NCBI GenBank assembly: GCA_028095005.1
Contig: CM051461.1
Span: 64,599,840 to 64,663,839 of the forward strand
Source of the DNA: Rhynchospora pubera
Taxonomy: Eukaryota; Streptophyta; Magnoliopsida; Poales; Cyperaceae
Length of the DNA stretch: 64,000 bases
Reading direction: 5' to 3'
The position numbers and the translations under genes are program-made. The notes under the pieces were generated by a model that saw only the letters and a list, made by a program, of their open reading frames with translations, did no database searches and was not told where the DNA came from. Position 1 is the first letter of the stretch. The number at the start of each line of letters is the position of its first letter. Positions 23,545 through 33,775 of the stretch are shown piece after piece.

Positions 23545-24092
23545 ATGGGGTCATCGGTCTCAGCCCCGATCGATACCTCCATTCACCAATTTACAGTCAA
23601 GGTAACTTCCCTCATTCGGCCTTCACCTTTCTGTTACTTCTCTCTCTATCTTCCATTCTTAATTTTTCTGTTTTTTTGTAACCTAAAATAATCTCTCTGA
23701 TCTTATGTATGTTTTTCAGGATGCACGGGGAAAGGAAGTTAACCTCAGCATTTATAAGGGAAAAGTTCTTCTTGTCGTCAATGTTGCTTCAAAATGGTAT
23801 TACCTCTTGTTACTCAAATTATATTTTTCCACTTAATTTTTTCTGGTACTTACTTAACTATTCAAGGCTAGTCTTTTCATTTTTTGGATAAAGTCAGCTG
23901 ATGATCTTTAGGTTCATTCTTGTTGAATATAATAAATTATTAACATGGCCGAAAGCCTACCTATTTATTATAATTTATAAATGCTAAAGGTAGGATATGG
24001 AATGGGGAGAAGGGGAGGTGTGAAGTTTTTTTCTGGCCAGGGTCCATTCTTTTTCTGTTCGTGTAATCTGGATCTTACAAAAATATTCATGT

Positions 24093-24150
<58 letters not shown>

Positions 24151-25000
24151 GTGGGCTAAAGTGCCATAGATGGCAATGCCATAGATCTCTTTTTTTAGTC
24201 ATTTTTTTAAGATTTGAAATTCAATCAGTCAATCCAAACCGTTCAAATTGATCATCATATTGAAATACCATTGTAGACCAAATTTTACATTTTTTTGATT
24301 TTTTTTGCTATTTATTTTGATATGTTCAAATTGGAGGGTCTGAAATACTCCAATTATAGCATTTTTTTTAAAATATCATAATAAATAGCAAAAAAATTCG
24401 AAAAAATGTAAAATTTGGTTTCCAAGGGTATTTTAATATGGTGAATAACTTGAATGTTTCGGATTGATCATTTGAATTTTGGATATCGAAAAACGACTCT
24501 ATGGCACGGGACCCTCTGTACCATCTATGGCACATTAGCCATCCTCTATATATATATAACAAACTTTGAAAGCATGCTAATCTTCATGAAGTTGAGTTTA
24601 CATACGGAGAGCCCATAAAAAATTGGGTTTGGTGCATTTGCTTTATAAATACGTTTCCTAGTAAACAAAAAAAAAATGGTTTAGACGATATGTTTGCAAA
24701 AGCGGGCCTTTTCCCCGGGAGGGGGGGGGGGGGGGGGGGGGGTTTACGAAATCCTAAACAAAAGCAGTTTTTGTGCGGGATCAGAAGTTTTGATGTATAT
24801 CCATTTTGTGCTTCCAATTAACTACATTTTTCTTCCATCCAGTGGCTTTACAGATGTCAACTACACTCAATTGACTGAGCTCCATAACAAATTCAAGGAC
24901 AAAGGTTAGCTTGCTACTTCAATTTCATATCACATTGCTGCGATCATTAACACTGTGATACAAGGATTACTATACTTGCTAATTTATTTTGAGGTACGTA

Positions 25001-25090
<90 letters not shown>

Positions 25091-25488
25091 TTTAGCTACG
25101 GTGAGTCGCGACTCATGGACCCTCCGGTGAGTCGCGACCAAAACTCCTAGATCTAGATCAAAATGACCGATCCAAACCGTCCAATATGATCTCCCTATTG
25201 AAATCTCCATGTAGACCAAATTTTTCATTTTTTCGAAATTTTTAAGTATTTTTCTGAAATTTTAGAAAATCGTTAATCTAATTGGTTCTGAACCATTCAA
25301 AAACATCAGTTTTTAAAAATCCGAAAAAAATACTTAAAAATTTCGAAAAAATAAAAAATTTAGTTTGCACGGAGATTTCAATAGGATGATCATATTGGAC
25401 GGTTTGGATTGGTCATTTTGATCTAGATCTAGGAGTTTTGGTCGCGACTCACCGGAGGGTCCGTAAGTCGCGACTCACCGTAGCTAAA

Positions 25489-25522
<34 letters not shown>

Positions 25523-28500
25523 AAACTCCTCACCAACAAAAAAACGTTAAAAAGTTTCAAGCATGGTTTTGAAACTCGGATTCGTACTCGGAGTGTTTAA
25601 CGAAGGAGTCGAATCGGATGACTCGGAAAAAAATCGGGTGACTTGAATTTTCATAAATAATCATTTTTATTTCTTAAAAAAAAGAAAAACAAATATGAAA
25701 AAGGGTTCGAATCTGTGCCTGTAAAACAACAAATACCCAATTGAATCTCTCTCACAAGAGATTCCTGGCGGCCGGTGGTGCAACCTTCCGCCTCCCCTCG
25801 TAGTTTCGCAGCCCATAACCTCCACGGATGAAATTTCCCACGTCTCTCCACCTCTCCGTACTGAGCAGCGACTCAACCCTTATTTCCATTCTAACTCAAG
25901 AAAAATTGGCTCAGTAACTGCTGAATCTGTTCTGACTCGCCAGAGTCTGCTCGGACTTGGCCGAGTTTTTGAACCATGGTTTCAAGACTTGTTAATGTAT
26001 GCCTGGTATCTTGTCTGTAGTGCTGGCTATTAATTAGTTCTATTGGAATCGTCTTGTTATAATGTTATCAAAACAGATGGTGAAGATTATTAGCAAAGAT
26101 GCCACATGTAATTTCTAGTTTAATTGTTGTGTAGTGATATGATTTAACTTGTTTCTTTTCATTCTGTAAAACTTTAGAATTTGAGATTTTAGCATTTCCA
26201 TGCAACCAATTCTTGGCACAAGAACCTAATACCAGTGAGGAGGTGAAGGAATTTGCTTGCACGAGGTACAAAGCAGAATATCCAGTTTTCCAAAAGGTTA
26301 AACTTCTTAGTCACTGTGAAGTAATTTACTTTGAATTTGAAGCAAAAGCTGTCAGTTCATAAAAACTGTCCCAGCCCAATTGCCATTTTTCTTATGCTGC
26401 TGGCGCGTTTCATATTCTGTGTGCATGCATTTGTTGGACTTACGCAGTGTTTTATGCATAATTGATGGCAAATTGAGCCTTCTTTGGACCAAATAGAGAA
26501 CAAGCGAAACCTTATGGGGCCTAATTGCACAATGAATTTTGGAGGGAAAACAAAAGGGTGCAGGTAAACTAATAAAATCTCAAACTGGGACGTACAAAAG
26601 CCTGGAGAGATGTGTAGAACTCTAGATGAGTCCACTCTCACTGTCCTCTTCTTAAATGTTATTTCATCTGCTACGATAAGTGAGTTATTTCACTTTATCC
26701 TGTCATCCCTTCCTTTGTTTAATTGCTTTTGGGATTATTTTGTGGTTTAAAGTGACTAGTTGTTATCTGAAATTATTCTGTACCAAATCGGCAGGGATTA
26801 GTGCGGTCTCTCTCCTGTTTAAGTCAGTTTAACTGTTACTCTTTCTCTTTTAGTTGATGTTTAATTAGAAAAATGAGGTAAATGGAATACAATTGACCCA
26901 TTGTAGCAGCACATTTGCAGTAGTGGATTCAATTAGGTTATTTTGGGGGCACTTTATCCAATAATTTCATTTGTAAAATTTTTATGCGGTGTATTTTTTT
27001 ATTAAGGTCAAAGTGAATGGACCAAATACTACACCAGTGTATCAGTTTCTCAGGGCCAGCAAGCCGAGTATTTATGGAACTAGAATCAAGTGGAATTTCA
27101 CCAAATTTCTTGTGGATAAAGATGGAAAAGTAATATCGAGATATGGAACCATGACGAAGCCCTTGTCTATTCAGGTTTGCTTCGCTCTCTCTGTCATGTG
27201 GAGTAATTTTTAATAGTATCGGATATTAATGGAGATAAATAAGATACTTAAAAATTAATTTTTGTTTTCATCCAAACACTCAATATTTCTCCTACAATCA
27301 AATTTTACTAAATTCTACTTCATAAATAAAACTTACATGTATAAGAGCCATGTATTTAGTGGGTCCCTGAACCCACTTGAAAAATAAAAATTTACTTAAC
27401 ATTTCACTTGTTTGTAAATTAAAAAAAAATCAAGAACTTAGGCACCCATCTCAAAAATTTGAAGGACCAGGTGGAAATGTTGTGTTTGATTTGAATTGCA
27501 TAATGACTCCAAAAACATTACATAGGGACCCATGTAGCATTTGTTCATGAAGAATCACCTTCTTATTTCCTTTGCAATGAATATTATTAAGACAAAACTT
27601 AGAATACAATAGAAGATGTTTGAATGAATGATTATTTGTAGCACATATATATACTAGCGAGAATCTCGTGTATTGCGTGATTCATTTATATAGTATTTTG
27701 TGAACTTTAGAATATTATAAACAAAAGCTATCACAAAAGATTAAAAATATTATTCAGATATTATATAAAAACTGGCACTAAAAATCATAAACACTATTCC
27801 TATCAAAATAATTTCGAGCATCACAAAATATAGGAAAATATTGTGATTTGAATAGTGACTAAACTTCTCGATATACCTCCCATCTTTATATTTAAATCAT
27901 ATAGAAAAAGAAGTGTTCGATGAGATTTCTAATGAATCTACTATAGAAAATTATGACGAAATAATAAAAATTCATAGGGAATTGTTGTTTTTTTTATATA
28001 GTCTTAACTTTTGAATTATGTTTTGTTGGATATATTATTTTAGATTTTTGTTGTTATTATACTTAATAAGCAATTCCCCTCGCTTTGATTATAATATATA
28101 TTTGATTTCTTATGAATTTTTTTATGTTACATTATTTTTGAATTGTTTATTTAAAAATTTATTATTATACATATGTTTTTTTTAAAAAAAATAGACCCTG
28201 CTAAGATGAAATCCTAATTTCGCTTCTGATAAGAGCCAATATTCAACTACCAAATTAAATGACATAGTTTTCTATACACTAATGATACTAATTTCCTAAG
28301 CATAATAATTTTTTTTGAAACTCTAAACAACAATTAAATTCTTCGACTCTTTGACCATACAAACATAATTAAGTTTATATTTCCAACATCCTTAAACTTA
28401 ATTATCATCCGCGTGAATCAACTCAGCATAACGATCCTTCGTTGATTTGGAATGTGTGCATAGGCCACACTTTCGAATAATTTCAAGTGATATATTGTTG

Positions 28501-30957
28501 GTTTCACACCACACTATGTTTCTTGCGAAGTCATATCCTTCAAACTTGTTGTTAGACATTTATTTTGCAAGTAAACCGCACATTGCACAGCTTCAACCCA
28601 AAATTTCTTTGGCAAATTCTTACTTTTTAGCATTCTACGAACCATATCGAGTATGGTCTGATTCGTTTTCCTAGCTACGCCATTTTGTTGAAGTGAGTAT
28701 GGTGCTGTTAAGAATCTCTATATGCCATGTTGCTTGCAGAAATATTCAAACTCCTTAGAGATATATTCACCAACTCTATCTAATGGTCAAAGTCATCAAA
28801 CCTTTATATAATAGTCACTCAACTTTTCAACCAGCACTTTAAACTTCTTAAAAATAGAAAACATCTCAGACTTTTCCTTTAAAAAATAAATCCAAGTTCT
28901 CCTCGAAAAATCATAAACAAAAGTAGGGTGTGTTTGGATGAGCATGGAATAAGAAATAAGAATAAGAAATTTCGGTATGCGTGCTTATTCTTATTCTTGT
29001 GCAACCCAAACAATACAAGAATAAGGAATTTGGGTCCTTATTCCTATACTAACAAAACCATGGTATAAGAATAAGGAATTTGGATAAACACGCATACCGA
29101 AATTCCTTATTCTTATTCCTTATTCCATGCTTATCCAAACACACCCGTAATGAGTAACGGTGCTCACTCAGAGAGTTTGGTGTGATCAGACCACATATGT
29201 CCATATGTATCAACTCCAATGGCTTCTTGACTCGATAGCTCGCTTCTTTTAGAAATGAACTCCTTGGATGTTTTTCGAGCATGCACAAATCACAAAACTT
29301 ATCACAATTTTAATTTGTGTCAATCCCTTCACCATACTTTTCTTTGACAATTCTTTGAAACCACCAAAATTCAGATGACCAAACTGCAAATGCGACAACC
29401 AAGTTTTGTCTACCACACATGCTTTAAACCATTTAGATTATTCGTCAAATTCAACTTGAACATGCGATTTCTGGTTATTTCAACTTAGGCTATCAATCTA
29501 TTATTCTTATATCACAAGTAGAGGGTTCGGTTTTGCATCACCACCGTATAATTAATCTAATTCAAACAATTGTCTCAAACTCAAAATATTACCTTTCATG
29601 TTTGGTGCATAATAAACATTGGTGATAAAAAAAATCTCACTTCCATTTTTCAACTGAATGAGAACTTTACCTTATGATTCAACCTTCACTTTTGATGCAT
29701 CACCAAATGAAACATGCCATCTATAAACTCTTTCATCTTGGTGAATATGTGCTTGCATCCACACATATAATATATTACTCGCGCTGATATCTAAATATCA
29801 CACAATCTTTTGTTAGGAGCTGCTTATTTGCATGCAAGCAACACTACGCCATCTCCGACATTCTCATCTTTCTTCTCGTTCTCTTCTTCTTTTTTTTATC
29901 ATAATATGTTGAGTATTTGACTTAAAAAGTTAAATTTTTAAGTATCTCATTTATCTCCACTAGTATCCACATAGCCTCATATTAAGAAAGCTATGTGGAT
30001 ATTAGTGGAGATAAATGAGATACTTCAAAAACTTGCCATCGACTCTGATACCAATATGATAAGATCGTCTTCTTGATATGAAACTATGTGGATATTAGTG
30101 AAGATAATGAGATACTTAAAAAACTATACTTTTTCATTCAAACACAATATTTATCTTAAAATTAGATTTTTCTAAGTTTTACTTCACAAATGAAACTTAC
30201 ATGTATATATAGCCAATACTCAATTACTTAATTAAATGATATAGTTTTCTAGACAAATAGTGATACAAATTTAATTTCTAGGCATAATAATTTTCTTTCA
30301 AACTCTAAACAGCAACTAAACTCTTTGACTCTTTAACCACACAAACATAATTAAGTTTGTATTTCCAACAATTTTTGTCCTTAAACATTAAATATAATGT
30401 CTAATATTCAAAATTACATCAATTACCTGAAAACACTGTAATTTTCTTTATATCCCACTTCATTTTATCCTTTTAGAGGAATTTCTAAATCACCTCTTTT
30501 TGTAATTTCCTTTCCCCTAATTCATTGGAAACAAAAAAAAAATAGAAAAGAGAAAAATATTGGAGAGGTAGTTTCAGTGTTACTGTTACATCAAGAAAAC
30601 AAGGGGCCAGCGTACGGAAGATATTTCTGAAAAAGTAATACATTCCATTTTACACAATTGTATACGACATTTGGAGATTCTGCAAAGATTTTTTTTTTTA
30701 GAGGAATTGACAGTAGCAATCAAAAAGAGAGGTTTGGAAGTTGGACAGGAAAACAACCTGTAGAAGATACTACTTTTACTTTAAACAAGCCCACAATAGA
30801 AATTCAAAATTGGGTTTCCGTGAGAAACATGCATATGGTATTTATCTGACCAACCAGGCAACCATGAATAACGCAATAGAAAAACTCTGATGTTTTGTTT
30901 ATAATATTTGTATTCACTTTTCAGAGTGACATTCAAAAGGCGCTAGGGGAACTATGA
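23545..30957 (+). CDS. GPX: Glutathione peroxidase (thioredoxin-dependent plant type)
   Basis: Exons 23545-23601, 23720-23796, 24843-24904, 26178-26296, 27007-27174 and 30925-30957, all with GT/AG borders, join in phase to 171 codons plus TGA. Plant GPXs reduce lipid and hydrogen peroxides, mostly with electrons from thioredoxin. The catalytic set is present: Cys45 (SKCGFTD), Gln80, Trp134 and Asn135 (KWNFTK); Cys93 sits 48 residues after Cys45, where plant enzymes have the resolving cysteine. FPCNQF is at 72-77. The start MGSSVS, with Gly2 and Ser6 and no transit peptide, suggests N-myristoylation and a membrane-bound form like Arabidopsis GPX4/GPX5; this is inference. Glu66 replaces the usual Gly before FEIL. 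Introns 2, 3 and 5 hold mobile elements, yet the coding frame is intact. Confidence 0.95.
24102..24147. repeat. (TA)n microsatellite, left border of MITE
   Basis: About 46 bp of pure TA in GPX intron 2, directly abutting the MITE at 24148. TATATATATATA continues at 24547-24558 on its other side. Confidence 0.95.
24148..24546. mobile_element. Fold-back MITE, second subfamily, in GPX intron 2
   Basis: Ends GAGGTGGGCTAAAGTGCCAT and an inverse holding ATGGCACATTAGCCATCCTC. The interior again has paired A/T-rich arms and a CCAATCCAAACCG-like phrase. (TA)n borders both sides. Its size and layout match the copies at 20199 and 25088 but its termini differ. Confidence 0.83.
24721..24742 (+). repeat. 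Poly-G run
   Basis: At least 22 G residues in GPX intron 2. This is liable to length errors in sequencing. Confidence 0.95.
25002..25087. repeat. (TA)n microsatellite, left border of MITE
   Basis: About 86 bp of pure TA in GPX intron 3. The TA run resumes at 25492-25519 on the far side of the MITE. Confidence 0.95.
25088..25491. mobile_element. Fold-back MITE inside a (TA)n run, GPX intron 3
   Basis: The best preserved family copy (404 bp). It starts GAGTTTAGCTACGGTGAGTC and ends with the exact inverse GACTCACCGTAGCTAAACTC. The two halves pair over almost their full length (TCGCGACTC, CTCCTAGATCTAGATC). It lies between two TA runs. Rice Micron elements are known to behave like this. Confidence 0.88.
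25562..25978. mobile_element. hAT-like MITE in GPX intron 3
   Basis: An exact 8-bp TSD GTTTCAAG flanks it (25554-25561, 25979-25986). Ends CATGGTTTTGAAACTCGG and, inverted, CATGGTTCAAAAACTCGG. CTCGG/CCGAG motifs recur inside. No coding frame. Confidence 0.82.
26297..27006. other. GPX intron 4, no insertion seen
   Basis: AT-rich intron with no terminal motif, TSD or repeat that I could support. Confidence 0.45.
27349..28228. mobile_element. hAT-like insertion inside the copia LTR
   Basis: ATAAGAGCC occurs at both edges (27341-27349 and 28229-28237), an 8-9-bp TSD. The right end inverted reads CAGAAGCGAAATTAGGATTT, a decayed form of the CAGTGGCGGAGCCAGGATTT hAT terminus. The left end is not a clear inverse, so the family is tentative. 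Interior AT-rich, no transposase. Confidence 0.6.
27654..27683 (-). mobile_element. Possible Helitron 3' terminus (minus strand)
   Basis: On the minus strand an 8-bp stem with one mismatch (27676-27683 with 27661-27668, loop 7) is followed 3 bases later by CTAG and T. It resembles a Helitron end, but the stem-to-CTAG distance is short and the context is an intact hAT-like insertion. Confidence 0.35.
28430..29810 (-). pseudogene. Relic copia protease/integrase region
   Basis: Minus-strand translation shows, from 29810 downward, a protease-flanking region (VSFGDASKVKV, NVYYAPNMKGNILSL), a pre-integrase CMLEKHPRSSFLKEASYR segment near 29280, and integrase core pieces (LIHMDICG; PYSLQQNGVA near 28690; FWVEAVQCAVYLQNK near 28590). 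Stops and frame changes abound. The MITE at 28926-29146 interrupts the integrase. Similarity is to the Tork-like copia group, unlike the element at 7729. Non-functional. Confidence 0.82.
28926..29146. mobile_element. Tourist-like MITE, 221 bp, inside the copia relic
   Basis: Ends GGGTGTGTTTGGATGAGCATGG and near-inverse CCATGCTTATCCAAACACACCC; GTA flanks both sides (28923-28925, 29147-29149). The interior contains further GGAATAAG/CTTATTCC pairs, so several nested hairpins are possible. Confidence 0.88.
29941..30026. repeat. Near-perfect 36-bp inverted repeat made of LTR sequence
   Basis: Arms 29941-29976 and 29991-30026 pair with one mismatch around a 14-bp loop. The right arm (GCTATGTGGATATTAGTGGA and on) copies the inner end of the adjacent LTR near 30086-30115, so the arms are extra LTR-tail copies in opposite orientations just inside the primer site. 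Confidence 0.85.
30376..30924. other. Remainder of GPX intron 5
   Basis: AT-rich, ending TTCACTTTTCAG before the last exon. No further element recognised. Confidence 0.45.
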
Positions 30958-31423
30958 GGTGCTTACTATATATACAATACAAGGCCAACCACTTAGACAC
31001 ACATGTGCTGCTGCTTGAAGTTTAGCAGTAGTAATTATACATATATATTAGAGACATTAGTTAATCTCCCTATGCATTTGGGCTAGCAGTGTTAGATACT
31101 TTTCCCTTTTCTGAGATGAGATGTACTCTCTCTACCCTGATGTTTTTCTTTATCATAATTAATACAGCATTTGATACACATAATTCCAAGTCCAGTATGT
31201 GGAATTATCTTTGTATTTGTATTGTGTGATCAAATTAATTCTGAGGTATATTTGAGGGACAAACAGTTTTACCACAGTATTAATTTTGTAATTTGTCAAT
31301 GATATTTTTTGTTTGTTGCGTACAAAATTGCTTTCACTGGAAACAACACCTACATGGTTGTATGGACTTGGAATTAATGAATGAAAAGGAAAGGAATCCG
31401 CACTTCCGCATGCAGCTCTCATT
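30958..31423 (+). other. GPX 3' flank and probable 3' UTR
   Basis: No coding sequence. T-rich segments and AATTAATA-like stretches near 31155 could serve polyadenylation, but no site is certain. The tandem array begins at 31424. Confidence 0.4.
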
Positions 31424-31498
31424 TAATTTTCTCGCTGTCGCAAGTCCAACAGCAAAATGAGAATCGATTTCTCAGGTATCTTCGCACTTATTATTATT

Positions 31499-31517
31499 GC
31501 CCGCTCAATGTGCGGGC
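31499..31517 (-). mobile_element. Helitron hairpin, unit 1, terminus deleted
   Basis: GCCCGC-TCAATGT-GCGGGC is intact, but the CTAG end found in units 2-4 is missing together with its spacer. Confidence 0.7.
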
Positions 31518-32332
31518 AATTCTTTATTTGATATATTTAAAAAAGTTATTAAAGATTTAATAGCTGTGTTGGTTGCACAATGTAGAATGAATTATGTCAT
31601 CTGTGCTCATTATTTATATATATCTACTTTTCTTTTTTACATCATTTAGTTATTATTAACCAATAATACATCATCACTTTTTATATTGTCATTTCTTAAC
31701 TTAAATGCTGCGATTATTTTATTGCTATATTTCGTTTATTTATCTCTTAATCAATATCATATCAATGTATGAAGATTATTTCCTTTTGCCTAATTGCAAT
31801 GAATTCTTCAAATATCTCTTTCAAAATATTTACAATTAAAGAGTGCGGATATTTGGCCATCCACTTACTTTTTATTGGCCGAATTAATAAATATTTATGA
31901 ATGCACATTTAATATGATTGGTGACATAAAAGGAACATACTTATATCTATAATTAAATAGGAATGCAGCAAAATATTTCCATTACACTCTATCATCAGTA
32001 TGTACTTCAAAATCTAACAAATTTTCAAACATTGATAGTAGCCATCAAGAAACAAAATCTAACAAATTACATTGTCATTTGCTTTTCATTTCTTGAGCCA
32101 ATGCACCCAAATTAAAAGCCAAACGTAATGGCAAAATTAAAAAGAATGAAAACTGAAACTGAAATAAACTAAACTAAGCTGTCTCTACAAATAAGGTCAT
32201 ACATTTTTTGTCATCTATACGCTGCTTGTGTCTCAAGTCATCTTTATTCAATACATATTCAAACCAATTTTACTGGACAACCATCCTGTCATCTTTACAC
32301 TGCACTTATATCTCAGGTCGTACATTTCCTAA
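31518..32332. other. Unit 1: AT-rich Helitron interior, no gene
   Basis: No coding sense was recognised. It is repeated in all four units with a few single-base differences. Confidence 0.45.
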
Positions 32333-32521
32333 GGCTCCGTTTGGATGGCTTCTTCCCAGAATAAGGAATAAGGAATAACCACTTTTTACCAATAAATTTA
32401 TTTCTAACCATCCAAACTCTTCACAAAAGTTACACACTTCCCAATAAATTTATCCCTTCCAAATAAATTTCTTCCCTTCTTCCTTCTTCCTACCTTATTC
32501 TCAACGCATCCAAACGGAGCC
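32333..32521. mobile_element. Tourist-like MITE, unit 1 copy (189 bp)
   Basis: Ends GGCTCCGTTTGGATG and CATCCAAACGGAGCC-like inverse, with TAA on each side (32330-32332, 32522-32524), the PIF/Harbinger TSD. The same copy recurs in every unit, so it inserted before amplification. Confidence 0.88.
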
Positions 32522-32859
32522 TAAGAAACAATATTCCATCCTTTATGTTTAAAGATGGATTGAGCTTTTCTGCCTCAGTCTCTTACTTAAGTTTGTTGAC
32601 AATATATTGAAATTGAAAATTAGAAAGGTTGCAAAGATCTAAATTGTCTCCAAGCGCAGTTCTCCTCTAAAGGCTACAAGAGCTCCTTCTTCACCCTATA
32701 GAATCATGCAAACGTCTCTTTTATTTATAATTGAATACATAATATGCATTATAATAGAACATAGTGAAACTAACTCCATCTCCATTTTCAATCCAATTAA
32801 ACTCTAAACAACAGTTAATAAAATTAGTGGTGGTAAGGTACAACACCTGCTTTCTCACA

Positions 32860-33315
32860 GCAAGTGGTTCTTGCCATCGACTGAATGGAAAGGTACAGCA
32901 CCTACTTTCTCACAGCATCAACCAAATGCCAGAAACTCATAACCGCCTTGGCAATGGTTCTTGCCATCCTTGCCTGGCTATTGTGCAAATTCACCTCTTC
33001 AAATTTCTCTAGGCCCTCATTAACAATCCACCTGTAGACTTAGGATGCAGCAGCAATTTTCCATGAACGCTCCTACAAAATTGAACAAATCTGTGATCAA
33101 GACAGTAAGCAAATTTAGTATTACACAATGCCACATCAGCTTTTGACTGATTGAAGTGTTGACTAATAGATAATTTGTCAATTACAAATATATTTATGCA
33201 GAATAGGTCACATAATTCACATTTAATTGCATCCAACATTCTTATAGCCAACTAAAAAGAATGCACCTTCTTTTCAAACTCTATTGCTGCCCTAGCGGAA
33301 AAGCACGTAAGCTTC
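32860..33315 (-). pseudogene. HSA-domain gene fragment, unit 1
   Basis: Two exon-like pieces on the minus strand: 33315-33267 (frame reading SARAAIEFEKK, ending at a GTGCAT donor) and from 33072 down (after a TTTTGTAG acceptor), reading ERSWKIAAAS, stop, then RWIVNEGLEKFEEVNL and ARMARTIAKAVMSFWHLVD, stop. The WKxAAA and RxARTIAKAVxxFW pattern resembles the HSA domain of EAF1/SWR1-type chromatin proteins, which binds actin-related proteins. An in-frame TAA lies within the domain, so the piece is broken. It is oriented like the Helitron, as expected for a captured gene. Family assignment is by eye. Confidence 0.55.
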
Positions 33316-33532
33316 CTGAGAAATAACTAAAACTCGTAGAAAATTGTAATATATATGAAAGATTAGAAGGAGACTTACCACATGTAGGTCTACAATAAAG
33401 AAGAATGTCTCATACAAATCCAGAAACCAATGTGAACCAGAAAAAAATAGGTCATGCAGACTTGACATTGTATTTTACAAATTTAAAATATACAATGGTT
33501 TTTAATTGTGGGAGAAAAATGAAAGAAATAAC

Positions 33533-33614
33533 CTGAAGAGCCCAATTCTTAATGGCACCAAGGTAATTACCGAGATGTACAAATCTAGTATGAACTCTAG
33601 AGACGACCCTTTTC
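33533..33614 (-). pseudogene. Exon-like fragment, unit 1
   Basis: Open in at least two frames, bordered by a TATAG acceptor and a GTTATT donor. One frame reads RVHTRFVHLGNYLGAIKNW. I do not recognise the protein. It recurs in each unit at the matching offset. Confidence 0.35.
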
Positions 33615-33733
33615 CTATAATGGACAATCACATTCAAAATTTATAATGAAAAACGTAACTTATGTTCTTTCAGGCATTTATGTCGAGCACATCGTATGCA
33701 ACCCGAAACAAAAAAATTGCAGCAACATGTTAC

Positions 33734-33775
33734 CTCCTTTGTTTTGGGTGTTGTAGAAGCATCTGAGACCTCAGC
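33734..33775 (-). pseudogene. Exon-like fragment, unit 1 (14 codons)
   Basis: Lies between a GTGTCACAG acceptor and a GTAACA donor and reads AEVSDASTTPKTKE. Too short to assign. It may belong to the same gene as the HSA pieces downstream on this strand. Confidence 0.35.

Larger units (their letters stand above)
27211..28388 (-). repeat. 3' LTR of the intronic copia element, split by an insertion
   Basis: LTR sequence is at 27211-27348 and resumes at 28229, continuing to 28388. The gap is filled by the insertion at 27349-28228. Its pieces match the LTR at 30067-30370 in order, for example AAACTTACATGTAT and CACAAACATAATTAAGTTTG-like phrases. Confidence 0.8.
27211..30370 (-). mobile_element. 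Degenerate Ty1/copia element in GPX intron 5
   Basis: On the minus strand the LTR begins TGTTGGAAA and ends CTTATCA. The two LTR copies (30370-30067 and 28388-27211) are alignable, and ATTTT flanks both outer ends (27206-27210, 30371-30375) as a 5-bp TSD. The primer-binding site CTCTGATACCA (minus: TGGTATCAGAG) is at 30053-30063. Only protease-region and integrase relics remain; reverse transcriptase and RNase H are gone. It lies opposite to GPX transcription. Confidence 0.85.

Noticed and set aside
24694..24909. Frame across the poly-G run
   Set aside because: The run encodes only glycine/proline repeats, and the GPX exon inside it uses proper splice borders instead.
25002..25228. Minus-strand frame containing a long Tyr-Ile repeat
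   Set aside because: It is a translation of the (TA)n microsatellite.
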